From contig CBFIHZ010000042.1 of assembly GCA_965662545.1 (NCBI GenBank), positions 1-28,574 on the forward strand: a stretch of DNA of 28,574 nt, in the 5' to 3' direction. The DNA is from CPC320 sp002684375 (GTDB lineage: Bacteria; Pseudomonadota; Alphaproteobacteria; Rhodobacterales; Rhodobacteraceae). Below the pieces are notes generated by a model that ran no database searches, was not told the DNA's origin, and worked only from the letters and a program-made list of their open reading frames with translations. Shown here piece after piece: positions 7,762 to 15,356 of the stretch; position 1 is the first letter of the stretch, and each line of letters begins with the position of its first letter. Both the position numbers and the translations under genes were made by a program.

Positions 7762-8325
7762 ATGCCCTTGATAGACTGTACTTTAATCAAAGGATATAAC
7801 GCCGCAACGCGGCGCTTGCTTTCCGAACGCCTCACGGATGCGGCCTGCTCGGCCATCGGTGCCGATCCGAACCTTGTGACGATCACGATCAAAGAGGTTG
7901 CGCCAGATAATTATATGCGGGGCCGTCAACAGCGCACGCCCGCCAGTGCCCCAGAGCAACCCGAGCAGATTGTTCATCGCTATCTAAAAGCCATGGAGGC
8001 CCGAGATCTAGAGGCCGCCGCCATATTCTTGAGTGACATGTTTGAAGTCATTTGCCCCGGAAACAAGCGTTTCAAGACGCTCGCCGAATTTACCAAATGG
8101 GCGCAACCGCGCTATCGCTCGATTTCAAAAACCTTCCTGTCAACCGATGTCAGCTTCCAAGGCCTTGATGCAACGGTTTTTTGTCACGGTACATTATCAG
8201 GGGTCTGGCATGATGGTACTGACTTTGCCAATATCCGTTTCATGGACCGTTTTTCACTGACGGCGGGTCTTATTACCTCGCAACAGATCTGGAACGATAT
8301 GCCCATGGCCGCGTCCGGGCCATGA
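7762..8325 (+). CDS. Tautomerase-NTF2 (SnoaL-like) fusion protein
   Basis: The 187-residue product fuses two small folds. Residues 1-60 form a 4-oxalocrotonate-tautomerase-like beta-alpha-beta unit beginning MPLIDCTLIKGYN: after Met removal the N-terminal proline is the catalytic base of that superfamily. The positions matching Arg11 and Arg39 of 4-oxalocrotonate tautomerase appear to be Tyr and Thr, so the substrate or reaction probably differs. After a short linker, residues ~68-187 form an NTF2/SnoaL-like cone domain (EQIVHRYLKAMEARDLEAAA at the start), a fold used by isomerases, dehydratases and binding proteins. GCAGGA, 8 bases before the ATG, is a good ribosome binding site, and a TTGACT at 7703-7708 could be a -35 box. 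It overlaps the next NTF2-like gene by 4 bases. A role in the adjacent catabolic pathway is inferred from position. Confidence 0.8.
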   Translation: MPLIDCTLIKGYNAATRRLLSERLTDAACSAIGADPNLVTITIKEVAPDNYMRGRQQRTPASAPEQPEQIVHRYLKAMEARDLEAAAIFLSDMFEVICPGNKRFKTLAEFTKWAQPRYRSISKTFLSTDVSFQGLDATVFCHGTLSGVWHDGTDFANIRFMDRFSLTAGLITSQQIWNDMPMAASGP

Positions 8326-8720
8326 GCCGAGATAGCGACATGCTCGAAGCGATGGTGCGGACGTATTTTACTGGGGTCGACAGTGAAGATATGGATCTGG
8401 TGTTCAGCACGCTTGCGCCGGACTGTGTCTTTACCGTTGAGACCCATCAGGTGCATCTGGTAGGGCGTCCTGAGATCACCGCGATGTTCACGCGGCTTTG
8501 GGCCAGCCATAAATCCGTGCGCCATGATCAATTCAAGTTCGTAACAGACCCCCAAGCCGGGCGCGTCGCTGCGCAGTTTCGGGTGACCAATATCTTGCCT
8601 GATGATAGTCTGGTGTATAAATCCAACTGTAACTTTTTCACCGCAACCAAGGGCATGTTCAGCGCAGTTAATGTCTATATGGCCGGCGCCAACACCCTGC
8701 ATGGCCCAAAATCGCCCTAA
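8322..8720 (+). CDS. NTF2/SnoaL-like protein
   Basis: A 132-residue single-domain NTF2-like protein: an N-terminal helix (MLEAMVRTYFTGVDSEDMDL), then FSTLAPDCVFTVE and alternating strands typical of the cone fold. Its ATG overlaps the stop of the tautomerase-NTF2 fusion (ATGA), so the two are translationally coupled and probably act together, perhaps as a heteromer of NTF2 domains. The 3' end overlaps by 4 bases the 3' end of the convergent racemase-like gene, leaving no room for a terminator between them. Members of this family act as isomerases, dehydratases or non-catalytic binding subunits; the substrate cannot be read from sequence. Confidence 0.75.
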   Translation: MSRDSDMLEAMVRTYFTGVDSEDMDLVFSTLAPDCVFTVETHQVHLVGRPEITAMFTRLWASHKSVRHDQFKFVTDPQAGRVAAQFRVTNILPDDSLVYKSNCNFFTATKGMFSAVNVYMAGANTLHGPKSP

Positions 8721-9481
8721 TGCTTGAAAGCTTCGGCCGCCGTCATCATTGCCACGATCATGTCGTCGCGCGCCACAGGTGAGGTGGGATGCGCGCTGCG
8801 GCTGTGGCTCAACCCCAAGCCCAACATCGCTTCAAGCAACTTATACGAGAGTGGCCCGGGATTGATCACCGGCACATCCAACGTGGCGCTGAGATGGGCA
8901 TGCGCTTGATGCATTGTGGTGGAACCAAGCAGGATAACTTCGGCGCGATCCTCTGTTATGGCGCGTTTTGCCTCGGCCTCAAGCAAAGGAAATATCGCGT
9001 CTTCTTTGCCGTCGAGCAGACCAAGGTTATCCGGAGCCAGATCAATAGACCGAATCGACGCACAGGCCGCGGTCATGCCAAGATCGGATAGCGTTTTATC
9101 ATATAGATGTCGCCATTTTTGCCACATGGTTAAAATTGAGAAACGATTCCCAAGCATCATCGCCATCAGCACAGATGCCCGACCTGGCCCGATCACCGGG
9201 ATAGTTAGGACCGAACGCAGTGCTGCAACGCCTGAATCGCTCATTGTGTCGATGCAGACCGCATCAAATCCGTCCTTCTGGGCGGTGCGACCGGCGTCGA
9301 ATATGCCCAGATCCGCCAGCGCCATATCAACGGGGCTGACGTAATTTCTCGGTGCGGCGCGCACCGGTTTAAAGGTGAAATTCATCTCTGGATTTAACTC
9401 AACTGCCGCAAGCTGCGCGCGTCGGGCTGCAAGGTTTTCCTCTGACATCGGAAACGGAACAATGACTAAAACCTGTTTCAT
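8717..9481 (-). CDS. Asp/Glu/hydantoin racemase-like protein lacking both catalytic Cys
   Basis: A 254-residue protein that aligns along its length with hydantoin racemase and other members of the Asp/Glu racemase superfamily (DGFDAVCIDTMSDSG; IPVIGPGRAS; RFSILTM; AEVILLGSTTM; VPVINPG). The two cysteines that form the proton relay in hydantoin racemase (ACFGDPG and LGCGGM) fall on Thr79 and Ser187 here. A normal two-base racemase or maleate cis-trans isomerase mechanism is therefore unlikely. It may be a lyase or isomerase of altered chemistry, or a ligand-binding paralogue. Cys76, three residues before Thr79, is not in the catalytic position by my alignment. GGGAG six bases before the ATG is a good ribosome binding site. 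It is transcribed away from the GntR regulator across a 160-bp divergent region, so it is probably co-regulated with the operon. Confidence 0.8.
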   Translation of the reverse strand: MKQVLVIVPFPMSEENLAARRAQLAAVELNPEMNFTFKPVRAAPRNYVSPVDMALADLGIFDAGRTAQKDGFDAVCIDTMSDSGVAALRSVLTIPVIGPGRASVLMAMMLGNRFSILTMWQKWRHLYDKTLSDLGMTAACASIRSIDLAPDNLGLLDGKEDAIFPLLEAEAKRAITEDRAEVILLGSTTMHQAHAHLSATLDVPVINPGPLSYKLLEAMLGLGLSHSRSAHPTSPVARDDMIVAMMTAAEAFKH

Positions 9482-9538
9482 GTATTGCTCCCGCTCCTGT
9501 GACCCGCTGTCTGCCGCTTGGTCCAGCCGGTAAAAATA

Positions 9539-9567
9539 TTGACTCGGTCATAATAGTATAACAATAT
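9539..9567 (+). promoter_or_regulatory. Candidate promoter in the divergent region
   Basis: TTGACT at 9539-9544 is a close match to a -35 box. The following bases are very AT-rich (TAATAGTATAACAATATA), and a 17-base spacer places CAATAT at 9562-9567 in the -10 position, only 3 of 6 consensus bases. It would drive the GntR gene, whose GTG is about 75 bases further on, and possibly the operon behind it. Confidence 0.35.
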
Positions 9568-9589
9568 AGCTTTATGTCTAGTAGTCCGT

Positions 9590-9606
9590 CTGATCGGTCG
9601 GATCAG
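9590..9606. promoter_or_regulatory. Inverted repeat, candidate GntR operator
   Basis: CTGATC and GATCAG form a perfect 6-bp inverted repeat with a 5-base spacer, located between the candidate promoter and the GTG of the GntR-family gene 35 bases downstream. GntR regulators of the HutC type commonly bind such short palindromes in their own promoter. Position and symmetry are the only evidence. Confidence 0.4.
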
Positions 9607-9641
9607 CGGCGCCAATACATGCGAATTAATAAGGTGGATAC

Positions 9642-10475
9642 GTGACGTCTAAGGTGAGCAAACTGGTACCATCCAACCCGACCGCAGATGGCATCGCGAC
9701 GCGGGGCTATGTTGATGAACGTTTGCCGATGCCATTGTACCATCAGGTGTATTTGGTGCTGCGCAACAAGATCCTGACCGGGGAATATGGTTTTGGTGCG
9801 CTCTTGCCCAGCGAACAGGAAACCTCTGAAACTTTTGGGGTTTCGCGCATAACCGCCAAACGGGCTCTCAATGATCTGGCAGGGGACGGTTTGGTGCTGC
9901 GTGAGCGCGGACGGGGGACAAAAGTGGTTTTCCATGCGCCAACCCCCCCAGTCAAAGCCAACGTAGAGGGTCTTTTAGAGAATTTGCTGGCAATGGGCCT
10001 TGAGACCGAGGTGCGTCTTTTGGCCTTCGAATATGTACGCCCGACGGATATGGTTTCACGCATCTTATGTTGTGACAAGACGGCGCTGGTGCAGCGCGCA
10101 GTGCGCGTGCGCCTTCTGGAAAAAGAGCCGTTTTCTTATCTTGTGACGCATGTGCCAGATTGGATCGGGCAGTCTTACAGTCGCGGCGATCTGGCAGAGC
10201 GGCCTCTATTGACGTTATTGGAGCGGTCAGGCGTTGTTATCAGCCGCGCCGAACAGACCATTTCGGCAACATTGGCCGACGTCGAGGTTTCGGCGGCACT
10301 TGGGTTAGAACTTGGCTCTCCGCTGCTAAAAATTGACCGTGTGGTTTATGATCAGAGCGAACGCCCGGTCGAGTATATCACCGCCCTATATCGCCCTGAT
10401 CGGTATCAGCACCGGATGATGTTATCCCGTGTTGGCAGTGAAAGTGCCCGATCCTGGCTAATGGCCGGAGAGTGA
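9642..10475 (+). CDS. GntR/HutC-family transcriptional regulator
   Basis: A 277-residue regulator. Residues ~27-95 form the GntR winged helix-turn-helix (PLYHQVYLVLRNKILTGEY, then LLPSEQETSETFGVSRITAK with the recognition helix). Residues ~105-260 form a UTRA effector-binding domain (SRAEQTISATLADVEVSAAL and PLLKIDRVVYDQ), which places it in the HutC subfamily. These proteins are usually repressors released by a pathway substrate or intermediate, often a small carboxylate. The start is GTG at 9642 because AAGGTGG precedes it at the right distance; no ATG would preserve the N-terminus. It lies 37 bp upstream of the transporter binding-protein gene on the same strand, and divergent from the racemase-like gene, so it is the probable local regulator of both. 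Confidence 0.9.
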   Translation: MTSKVSKLVPSNPTADGIATRGYVDERLPMPLYHQVYLVLRNKILTGEYGFGALLPSEQETSETFGVSRITAKRALNDLAGDGLVLRERGRGTKVVFHAPTPPVKANVEGLLENLLAMGLETEVRLLAFEYVRPTDMVSRILCCDKTALVQRAVRVRLLEKEPFSYLVTHVPDWIGQSYSRGDLAERPLLTLLERSGVVISRAEQTISATLADVEVSAALGLELGSPLLKIDRVVYDQSERPVEYITALYRPDRYQHRMMLSRVGSESARSWLMAGE

Positions 10476-10512
10476 ATACATAAGAATAAAAACAAAACAG
10501 AGGAGAACCAAA

Positions 10513-11748
10513 ATGAAGAATAAGATCAAAAACACCACCAGACGCTCATTCATCCAAGGTGCAACTGCGGGCACAGCGCTTGCGGCGGCAGGCATCTCAG
10601 GATTCCCGCATGTTGTACGGGCCGCAGACCCCGTCAAAGTCGGGGTGATCCATCCGGTTACCGGTTGGGCGCAATACTCCGGCAGCCAATGCCGCTTTGG
10701 CGCGCTTGCCGCAATCGAAGAGGTCAACGCCAGCGGCGGGATCAAATCTCTAGGAGGCGCGGCGGTTGACGCCATGCTGGGAGATGCGCAATCCAAAGCC
10801 GAAGTCGGCGCAGGAGAAGTGGAAAAAATGGCTGATGCGGGCGTGTCGGCAATCGTTGGGGCCTATGCCTCAAATATTTGTTTGGCAACAACGCAGGCGG
10901 CGGCGAAACACGGAATTCCTCATGCAGTCGATGTCGGTGTCAGCGATAAGATCGTCAGCCGAGGCTTGACGAACACCTTCCGCTTTGGGCCAGGGTTTGG
11001 GGCAATCACCAAAGCCGGCGTCGAAGGCTTTTTGGCAGTCAACAAAGCGGCAGGGAATCCAACCAAAACCGTTGCGATCGTAAACGAGGAAACCACTGGG
11101 TTTGGGGCTGGCATCGCCGGCATCATGACCAAGGGGTTGGCGCCGGCAGGCATCGAAGTGGTTGAAGTGCTGTCGCACCCCACCCCCAATAAGGATTTCC
11201 GCAACATTGCGCTGAAACTGAAAGAGATTGATCCAGACGTTTTGATCCCTTCGCATTATTACAATGAGGGTGTGTTGTTTCTACGCACGTTACAGCGCCA
11301 GAAAGTCCAGCCGAAAGCAATTTATTCGGTGCTGGGCGGAGCCTCGTCACAGTATCGTTTCGTCAGCGAATTCCCAGATGCCGCGCAATATGTGATGGAT
11401 TGCAATCATTGGTTTGACCCCAAAAATGCTGGCGCGCTGGCGCTGCAGAAAAAAACCAATGCGGCTGGCCTGCACTATAATTACGAGGTCTTTCTCGCCT
11501 ATACCGCAATGATGTTCACGCTGGATGCGATTGAGCGCGCCGGGTCGGCAGATCGCACCGCAATCACCGAGGCCATGACAGCCAGTACATGGGGTGGTCA
11601 CATCATGCCTTATGGCGCGACCAAGATGGAAAATGGCCAGAACACCGGTGCCCGGCCGTTGGTCATGCAGGTCCAAGGTAGTGATATCGGCGTTATAAAC
11701 CCGTCTGAATACGCCACCGCCGAGGCCATCTTTCCGCGCCCCGCATAG
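10513..11748 (+). CDS. Liv-type ABC transporter substrate-binding protein, Tat-exported
   Basis: A 411-residue periplasmic-binding protein of the branched-chain-amino-acid (type I fold) class. The N-terminus carries a twin-arginine signal (TRRSFIQG followed by an Ala/Gly-rich hydrophobic segment) with likely cleavage after HVVRA near residue 36. The mature part begins DPVKVGVIHPVTGWAQYSG, the usual first strand and ligand loop of this class. Export folded by Tat rather than Sec is a feature of many alphaproteobacterial members. The start is supported by AGAGGAG 7-8 bases upstream. It opens the transporter operon. Members of this class bind amides, urea, aromatic and aliphatic carboxylates as well as amino acids, so leucine should not be assumed; the enzymes downstream suggest a cyclic amide/imide or dicarboxylate-related ligand. 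Confidence 0.9.
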   Translation: MKNKIKNTTRRSFIQGATAGTALAAAGISGFPHVVRAADPVKVGVIHPVTGWAQYSGSQCRFGALAAIEEVNASGGIKSLGGAAVDAMLGDAQSKAEVGAGEVEKMADAGVSAIVGAYASNICLATTQAAAKHGIPHAVDVGVSDKIVSRGLTNTFRFGPGFGAITKAGVEGFLAVNKAAGNPTKTVAIVNEETTGFGAGIAGIMTKGLAPAGIEVVEVLSHPTPNKDFRNIALKLKEIDPDVLIPSHYYNEGVLFLRTLQRQKVQPKAIYSVLGGASSQYRFVSEFPDAAQYVMDCNHWFDPKNAGALALQKKTNAAGLHYNYEVFLAYTAMMFTLDAIERAGSADRTAITEAMTASTWGGHIMPYGATKMENGQNTGARPLVMQVQGSDIGVINPSEYATAEAIFPRPA

Positions 11749-11772
11749 TTGCCAGCGCGCAATGTCGGATTT

Positions 11773-11796
11773 GGCGGCAGACTTTGCTCTGCCGCC
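11773..11796 (+). terminator. Strong intercistronic stem-loop
   Basis: GGCGGCAGA at 11773-11781 pairs perfectly with TCTGCCGCC at 11788-11796 around a 6-base loop, 24 bases past the stop of the binding-protein gene. It is followed by TCATCTCTT, not a clean T run. In binding-protein-dependent transporter operons such a hairpin commonly protects the first cistron's mRNA or attenuates read-through, so the binding protein exceeds the membrane parts. Confidence 0.7.
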
Positions 11797-11842
11797 TCAT
11801 CTCTTAGGCTGGTCATGTGCACATAATTAATAGGTTAATTTA

Positions 11843-12745
11843 ATGGAATTTCTGGGACTTGATCTGCCAAGTTACGGCTGGGAAACGGTACTGGGCTCTG
11901 CAATTAGCGGTGTTTTTCTGGGGTCAATTTATGCGTTGGTGGCGCTGGGTTTAACGTTGATTTACGGTGTCTTGCACATCATCAACTTTGCCCATGGCGC
12001 GCTGTTGATGCTAGCGATGTACGCCGTTTTTTTCCTGTGGAAATTTCTGGGGCTTGACCCCTATCTCGCGATGATAATCGTTGTACCGGGGGCCTATGTC
12101 TTTGGTTATGGGTTACAGCGCGGTATCATCGGTAAGGCCAGTCATGGACGGGACGAAATAATCCTGCTGGTTACTTTGGGGGTTTCGATCGTGATCGAAA
12201 ATGCTGCGCTGTTTTTCTTCTCAGCCAGCGAACGATCTGTTCTGGTCCCCTATGATCTGGACGGTATTGATCTTGGTGTGACCTACGCGGTCTATCCCGA
12301 GCTTATCGCGCTGGGCGGGTCATTGTTGATCACCTTTGCGCTGTGGCTGTTTATGAGCTTAACCGACACCGGCAAAGCCATCCGTGCGGTCGCCAAAGAG
12401 CGCCAAGGCGCACGTCTTGTCGGAATTAATGTCGATCATATCTTTGCGGTAACGTTTGGCATCGGCACCGCCTGTGTTGCTGCAGCTGCCAGCCTTTTGG
12501 TGCCGACCTACGCAGTGCATCCACAGATCGGTTATCTGTTCGTTCTGATCGCTTTTACGGTTGTGGTCCTCGGTGGCATGGGCAGTTTTATAGGCGCGCT
12601 TGTCGGGGGCTTTCTCATCGGCGTCACAGAACAGCTGGGTAGGCTGTATCTGGGCGAGAGCATGGGGGTCATTACAATCTCGGTGATTTTCATTCTTGTT
12701 CTGCTGTTCAGGCCGACGGGTCTGTTTGGCCAACGCAGCGGATGA
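11843..12745 (+). CDS. Liv-type ABC transporter permease (LivH family)
   Basis: A 300-residue inner-membrane permease with about eight hydrophobic spans. The family signature VALGLTLIYGVLHIINFAHG is at about residues 32-51. The cytoplasmic coupling region contains TGKAIRAVAKERQGARLVGI, which docks on the ATPases. The last span region GGMGSFIGALVGGFLIG is also typical. The start ATG at 11843 has only a weak site (TAGG, 8 bases). It lies behind the strong stem-loop and is followed 10 bases later by the second permease gene. Together they form the heterodimeric channel for the imported ligand. Confidence 0.92.
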   Translation: MEFLGLDLPSYGWETVLGSAISGVFLGSIYALVALGLTLIYGVLHIINFAHGALLMLAMYAVFFLWKFLGLDPYLAMIIVVPGAYVFGYGLQRGIIGKASHGRDEIILLVTLGVSIVIENAALFFFSASERSVLVPYDLDGIDLGVTYAVYPELIALGGSLLITFALWLFMSLTDTGKAIRAVAKERQGARLVGINVDHIFAVTFGIGTACVAAAASLLVPTYAVHPQIGYLFVLIAFTVVVLGGMGSFIGALVGGFLIGVTEQLGRLYLGESMGVITISVIFILVLLFRPTGLFGQRSG

Positions 12746-12755
12746 GGGCGCTTTT

Positions 12756-13772
12756 ATGACCACACGCGAACGGATTTTAGGCTGGGCTTTCATCCTGTGT
12801 GCACTGGCCCTCGCACCACTTTTTATCACATCAAATCGCTGGATCGATTTTCTAGAACTCACGCTGTTTATCGCTGTTTTGGGACAAGGCTGGAACGTTC
12901 TGGGCGGATATGGCGGACAGTACTCTTTTGGACATGCGGTATTTTTCGGCACGGGCGCGTATATTCAGGCGCTGCTGCAATACAAACTTGGCTGGAGTCC
13001 GTGGCTGACCCTATGGTTTGCCATATCCGGCACTGCGGCCGTGGCGGCAATGATCGGCTATCTAAGTTTTCGTTACGGTCTGCGGGGTTCTTATTTTGCG
13101 CTGATAACACTGGCGTTTGCCGAAGCGTTCCACGTTGTGTCACGGTCTTGGTCTTCGTTTACCGAGGGTGGACAAGGTGTGCAGTTGACCCTTAACCAAG
13201 ACCCCGCGCTTGCGCTTGCGACGTTCCAGTTCAGTTTCGGCGGGCCGTTTATGAAAGCCTACGGGTTCTACTATACGATTTTTGCCATTTTGCTGATCAG
13301 CTATGCGGCCACTTGGTGGATGGAGCATTCTCGGTTTGGCGCTCAGCTGGTGGCCGTGCGCGAAAATGAGGACGCCGCCGAAGCCTTGGGGGTCAATGCT
13401 TTTGCAGTTAAAATGCGGGCAATCTGCCTTTCGGCTGCAATCACCGCCAGCGGCGGGGTGTATTACGTGCAAAAGTTTCTCTTTATCGAGCCCGGCATTG
13501 CGTATGGCACCGCGAAATCGGTTGAGGCGCTGTTTGCGCCGATTATCGGTGGTCTGGGTACCGTGCTTGGCCCGTTAATCGGCTCGTTCTTTATTCACGG
13601 AGTGGGCGAGGTCGCAAAAGAAGCTATACACGGGATTTTTGGCGACCGGCCAGGGGTTGATTTGATATTGTTTGGCATCATTCTGGTCTTGATACTCGCC
13701 TTTGCGCCCCGTGGTTTGGTCGGGCTTTTAGAACGGGTGTGGATTCGCCTGAAAGCGAGGCGGGATGCTTAA
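12756..13772 (+). CDS. Liv-type ABC transporter permease (LivM family)
   Basis: The start is taken at ATG 12756 (MTTRERILGWAF), which has GAGGG seven bases upstream and lies 10 bases after the previous stop; a longer frame reaching back to 12696 would overlap the upstream gene heavily. The 338-residue protein has multiple membrane spans, the family motif GQGWNVLGGYGGQYSFGHAV near residues 46-65, and the coupling motif VRENEDAAEALGVNAFAVKM. It ends in a basic tail and overlaps the first ATPase gene by 8 bases. It pairs with the LivH-type subunit. Confidence 0.92.
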   Translation: MTTRERILGWAFILCALALAPLFITSNRWIDFLELTLFIAVLGQGWNVLGGYGGQYSFGHAVFFGTGAYIQALLQYKLGWSPWLTLWFAISGTAAVAAMIGYLSFRYGLRGSYFALITLAFAEAFHVVSRSWSSFTEGGQGVQLTLNQDPALALATFQFSFGGPFMKAYGFYYTIFAILLISYAATWWMEHSRFGAQLVAVRENEDAAEALGVNAFAVKMRAICLSAAITASGGVYYVQKFLFIEPGIAYGTAKSVEALFAPIIGGLGTVLGPLIGSFFIHGVGEVAKEAIHGIFGDRPGVDLILFGIILVLILAFAPRGLVGLLERVWIRLKARRDA

Positions 13773-14514
13773 CGTTCGCACCATGTCGAAAAGCTTTGGC
13801 GGCTTGAAAGCGGTCTCAGAGGCGTCCCTCACAGTATCTGAGGGCAGTATCGTATCGTTGATCGGGCCTAATGGTGCTGGCAAGACCACTCTATTTGCGC
13901 TTATTTCGGGATTTCTAAAGCCTGACAGTGGGGCGGTGACCTTTAACGGCGCTGCCATAACTGGTCAAAGGCCACATCAAATCTGTCATAAAGGGCTGGT
14001 ACGAACCTTTCAGGTGGTCCAGCCTTTTGCTGGTCTCACAGTGCGCGAAAACATCGCGGTAGGGGCGCATACGCGGGTTGCCGGGCGCGCCGCAGCGCTT
14101 GCGGCAGCAGGTGAGATTGCGCAATTGGTGGGAATGGGGGCCCAGCTGGATCAATCTGCCGGGGATTTGACAATTGCCGGACGCAAGCGGCTTGAATTGG
14201 CGCGGGCGCTGGCGACCGGGCCAAAGCTGTTGCTGCTCGATGAGGTCATGGCGGGGCTGAATGCGACAGAGATTGCAGACTTGGTGGCTGTCGTGCGCAA
14301 AATCCGTGACAGCGGCGTGACGATTTTTCTGATCGAACATGTCATGCAGGCGGTTATGAGCCTGTCCGACTATACTTATGTGCTCAACCATGGAGCGATG
14401 ATTGCCGAGGGGCAACCAAGCCAAGTGACAAAAGATCCAAATGTGATCGAGGCTTATCTGGGGCATGGAGCGGCAAAACGTCTTTTGGCGATGGAGGCAA
14501 CTGCAGATGCTTGA
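13765..14514 (+). CDS. Liv-type ABC transporter ATPase (LivG family)
   Basis: A 249-residue nucleotide-binding subunit. Walker A is GPNGAGKTTL at about residues 33-42 and Walker B is LLLLDEVMAGL. The ABC signature is unusual: LTIAGRKRLELARAL replaces the common LSYGQQRRLEIAR, and DEVMAGL replaces DEPAAGL. I believe this variant marks a known sub-branch of alphaproteobacterial LivG proteins rather than inactivation, because Walker A, Walker B and the switch His (LIEHVM) are intact. The ATG overlaps the permease gene by 8 bases, and the 3' end overlaps the next ATPase gene by 8 bases, implying tight translational coupling. Confidence 0.9.
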   Translation: MLNVRTMSKSFGGLKAVSEASLTVSEGSIVSLIGPNGAGKTTLFALISGFLKPDSGAVTFNGAAITGQRPHQICHKGLVRTFQVVQPFAGLTVRENIAVGAHTRVAGRAAALAAAGEIAQLVGMGAQLDQSAGDLTIAGRKRLELARALATGPKLLLLDEVMAGLNATEIADLVAVVRKIRDSGVTIFLIEHVMQAVMSLSDYTYVLNHGAMIAEGQPSQVTKDPNVIEAYLGHGAAKRLLAMEATADA

Positions 14515-15208
14515 GGTGCAAAGCCTACACGCAGGCTATGGTCAGATGAAAGTCTTGCAAGGCGTCGATCTCAATATCCAGCAGGGCGAAATCGTTGCTC
14601 TTTTGGGCAGTAATGGCGCAGGCAAATCGACCCTGAATAATAATATTTCTGGCATTTACACCCCGACTGCGGGCGCGATTTTGTTTGAAGGCGAAGACAT
14701 CACCGGCCTGCGTTCTGAACAAGTGGTACAAAAAGGCATCATCCATGTCCCTGAGGGCCGGCGTATTTTTCCAAATATTTCAGTGCGTGAAAATCTTGAG
14801 TTGGGCAGTTATCTGCGCGGGCAGCAAAATCGGAAGGCCAATCTTGACCGGGTGGTCGGCGTATTTCCGCGCTTGCAAGAGCGTTTTTCGCAACTGGCTG
14901 GAACCCTGTCAGGGGGCGAACAGCAAATGCTGGCGATTGGCCGTGGGATGATGGCGGAACCACGTCTGATGATCCTCGACGAACCCTCGCTTGGCCTGTC
15001 ACCGCTGTTGGTTGAGGAAATGTTTGGCCTGATCCAGAATCTCAATAAAACCGGACTTTCGTTCTTTCTGGTCGAGCAGAATGTAATGCAATCGCTTGAA
15101 ATCGCCAACCGGGCCTATGTGATCGAAAACGGTAAAATTGTTTTATCGGGAAACACAGATGCTTTGCTGAACGATCCCGAGCTTAAAAAATCCTATCTGG
15201 GAGTGTAA
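14507..15208 (+). CDS. Liv-type ABC transporter ATPase (LivF family)
   Basis: The start is ATG 14507 (MLEVQSLHAGYG), nine bases after GGAGG and overlapping the LivG stop by 8 bases; the longer frame from 14465 adds a non-homologous N-terminus. The 233-residue ATPase has Walker A GSNGAGKSTL, the signature LSGGEQQMLAIGR, Walker B LMILDEPSLGL and the switch His equivalent in FLVEQNVMQ (Gln, as is common in LivF). It completes a five-gene importer. A 148-base gap with several short inverted repeats separates it from the enzyme genes. Confidence 0.92.
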   Translation: MLEVQSLHAGYGQMKVLQGVDLNIQQGEIVALLGSNGAGKSTLNNNISGIYTPTAGAILFEGEDITGLRSEQVVQKGIIHVPEGRRIFPNISVRENLELGSYLRGQQNRKANLDRVVGVFPRLQERFSQLAGTLSGGEQQMLAIGRGMMAEPRLMILDEPSLGLSPLLVEEMFGLIQNLNKTGLSFFLVEQNVMQSLEIANRAYVIENGKIVLSGNTDALLNDPELKKSYLGV

Positions 15209-15356
15209 TATCAATGGTTTGGATGGTAAGCTTAAAAACAAAGGACAAGATCGGACGCATTAGTCCGGTTCTGGGACCGAAAACAAAACCCTCTCACCTT
15301 GAAAGGGTGCTCTGCGCGCCCCCCATGAAACGCTATGAGCAGAGGTATACCCTCTC
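15209..15356 (+). promoter_or_regulatory. Spacer between transporter and enzyme genes with short inverted repeats
   Basis: The sequence CCCTCTCA occurs twice (about 15290 and 15349), and each copy has a purine-rich partner nearby: AAGGGT at about 15302, and AGAGG directly upstream of the start codon. Small hairpins that could hide or expose the ribosome binding site of the lyase gene can be drawn. I see no confident promoter. It may be a processing or translational-control region within one long operon. Confidence 0.3.
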
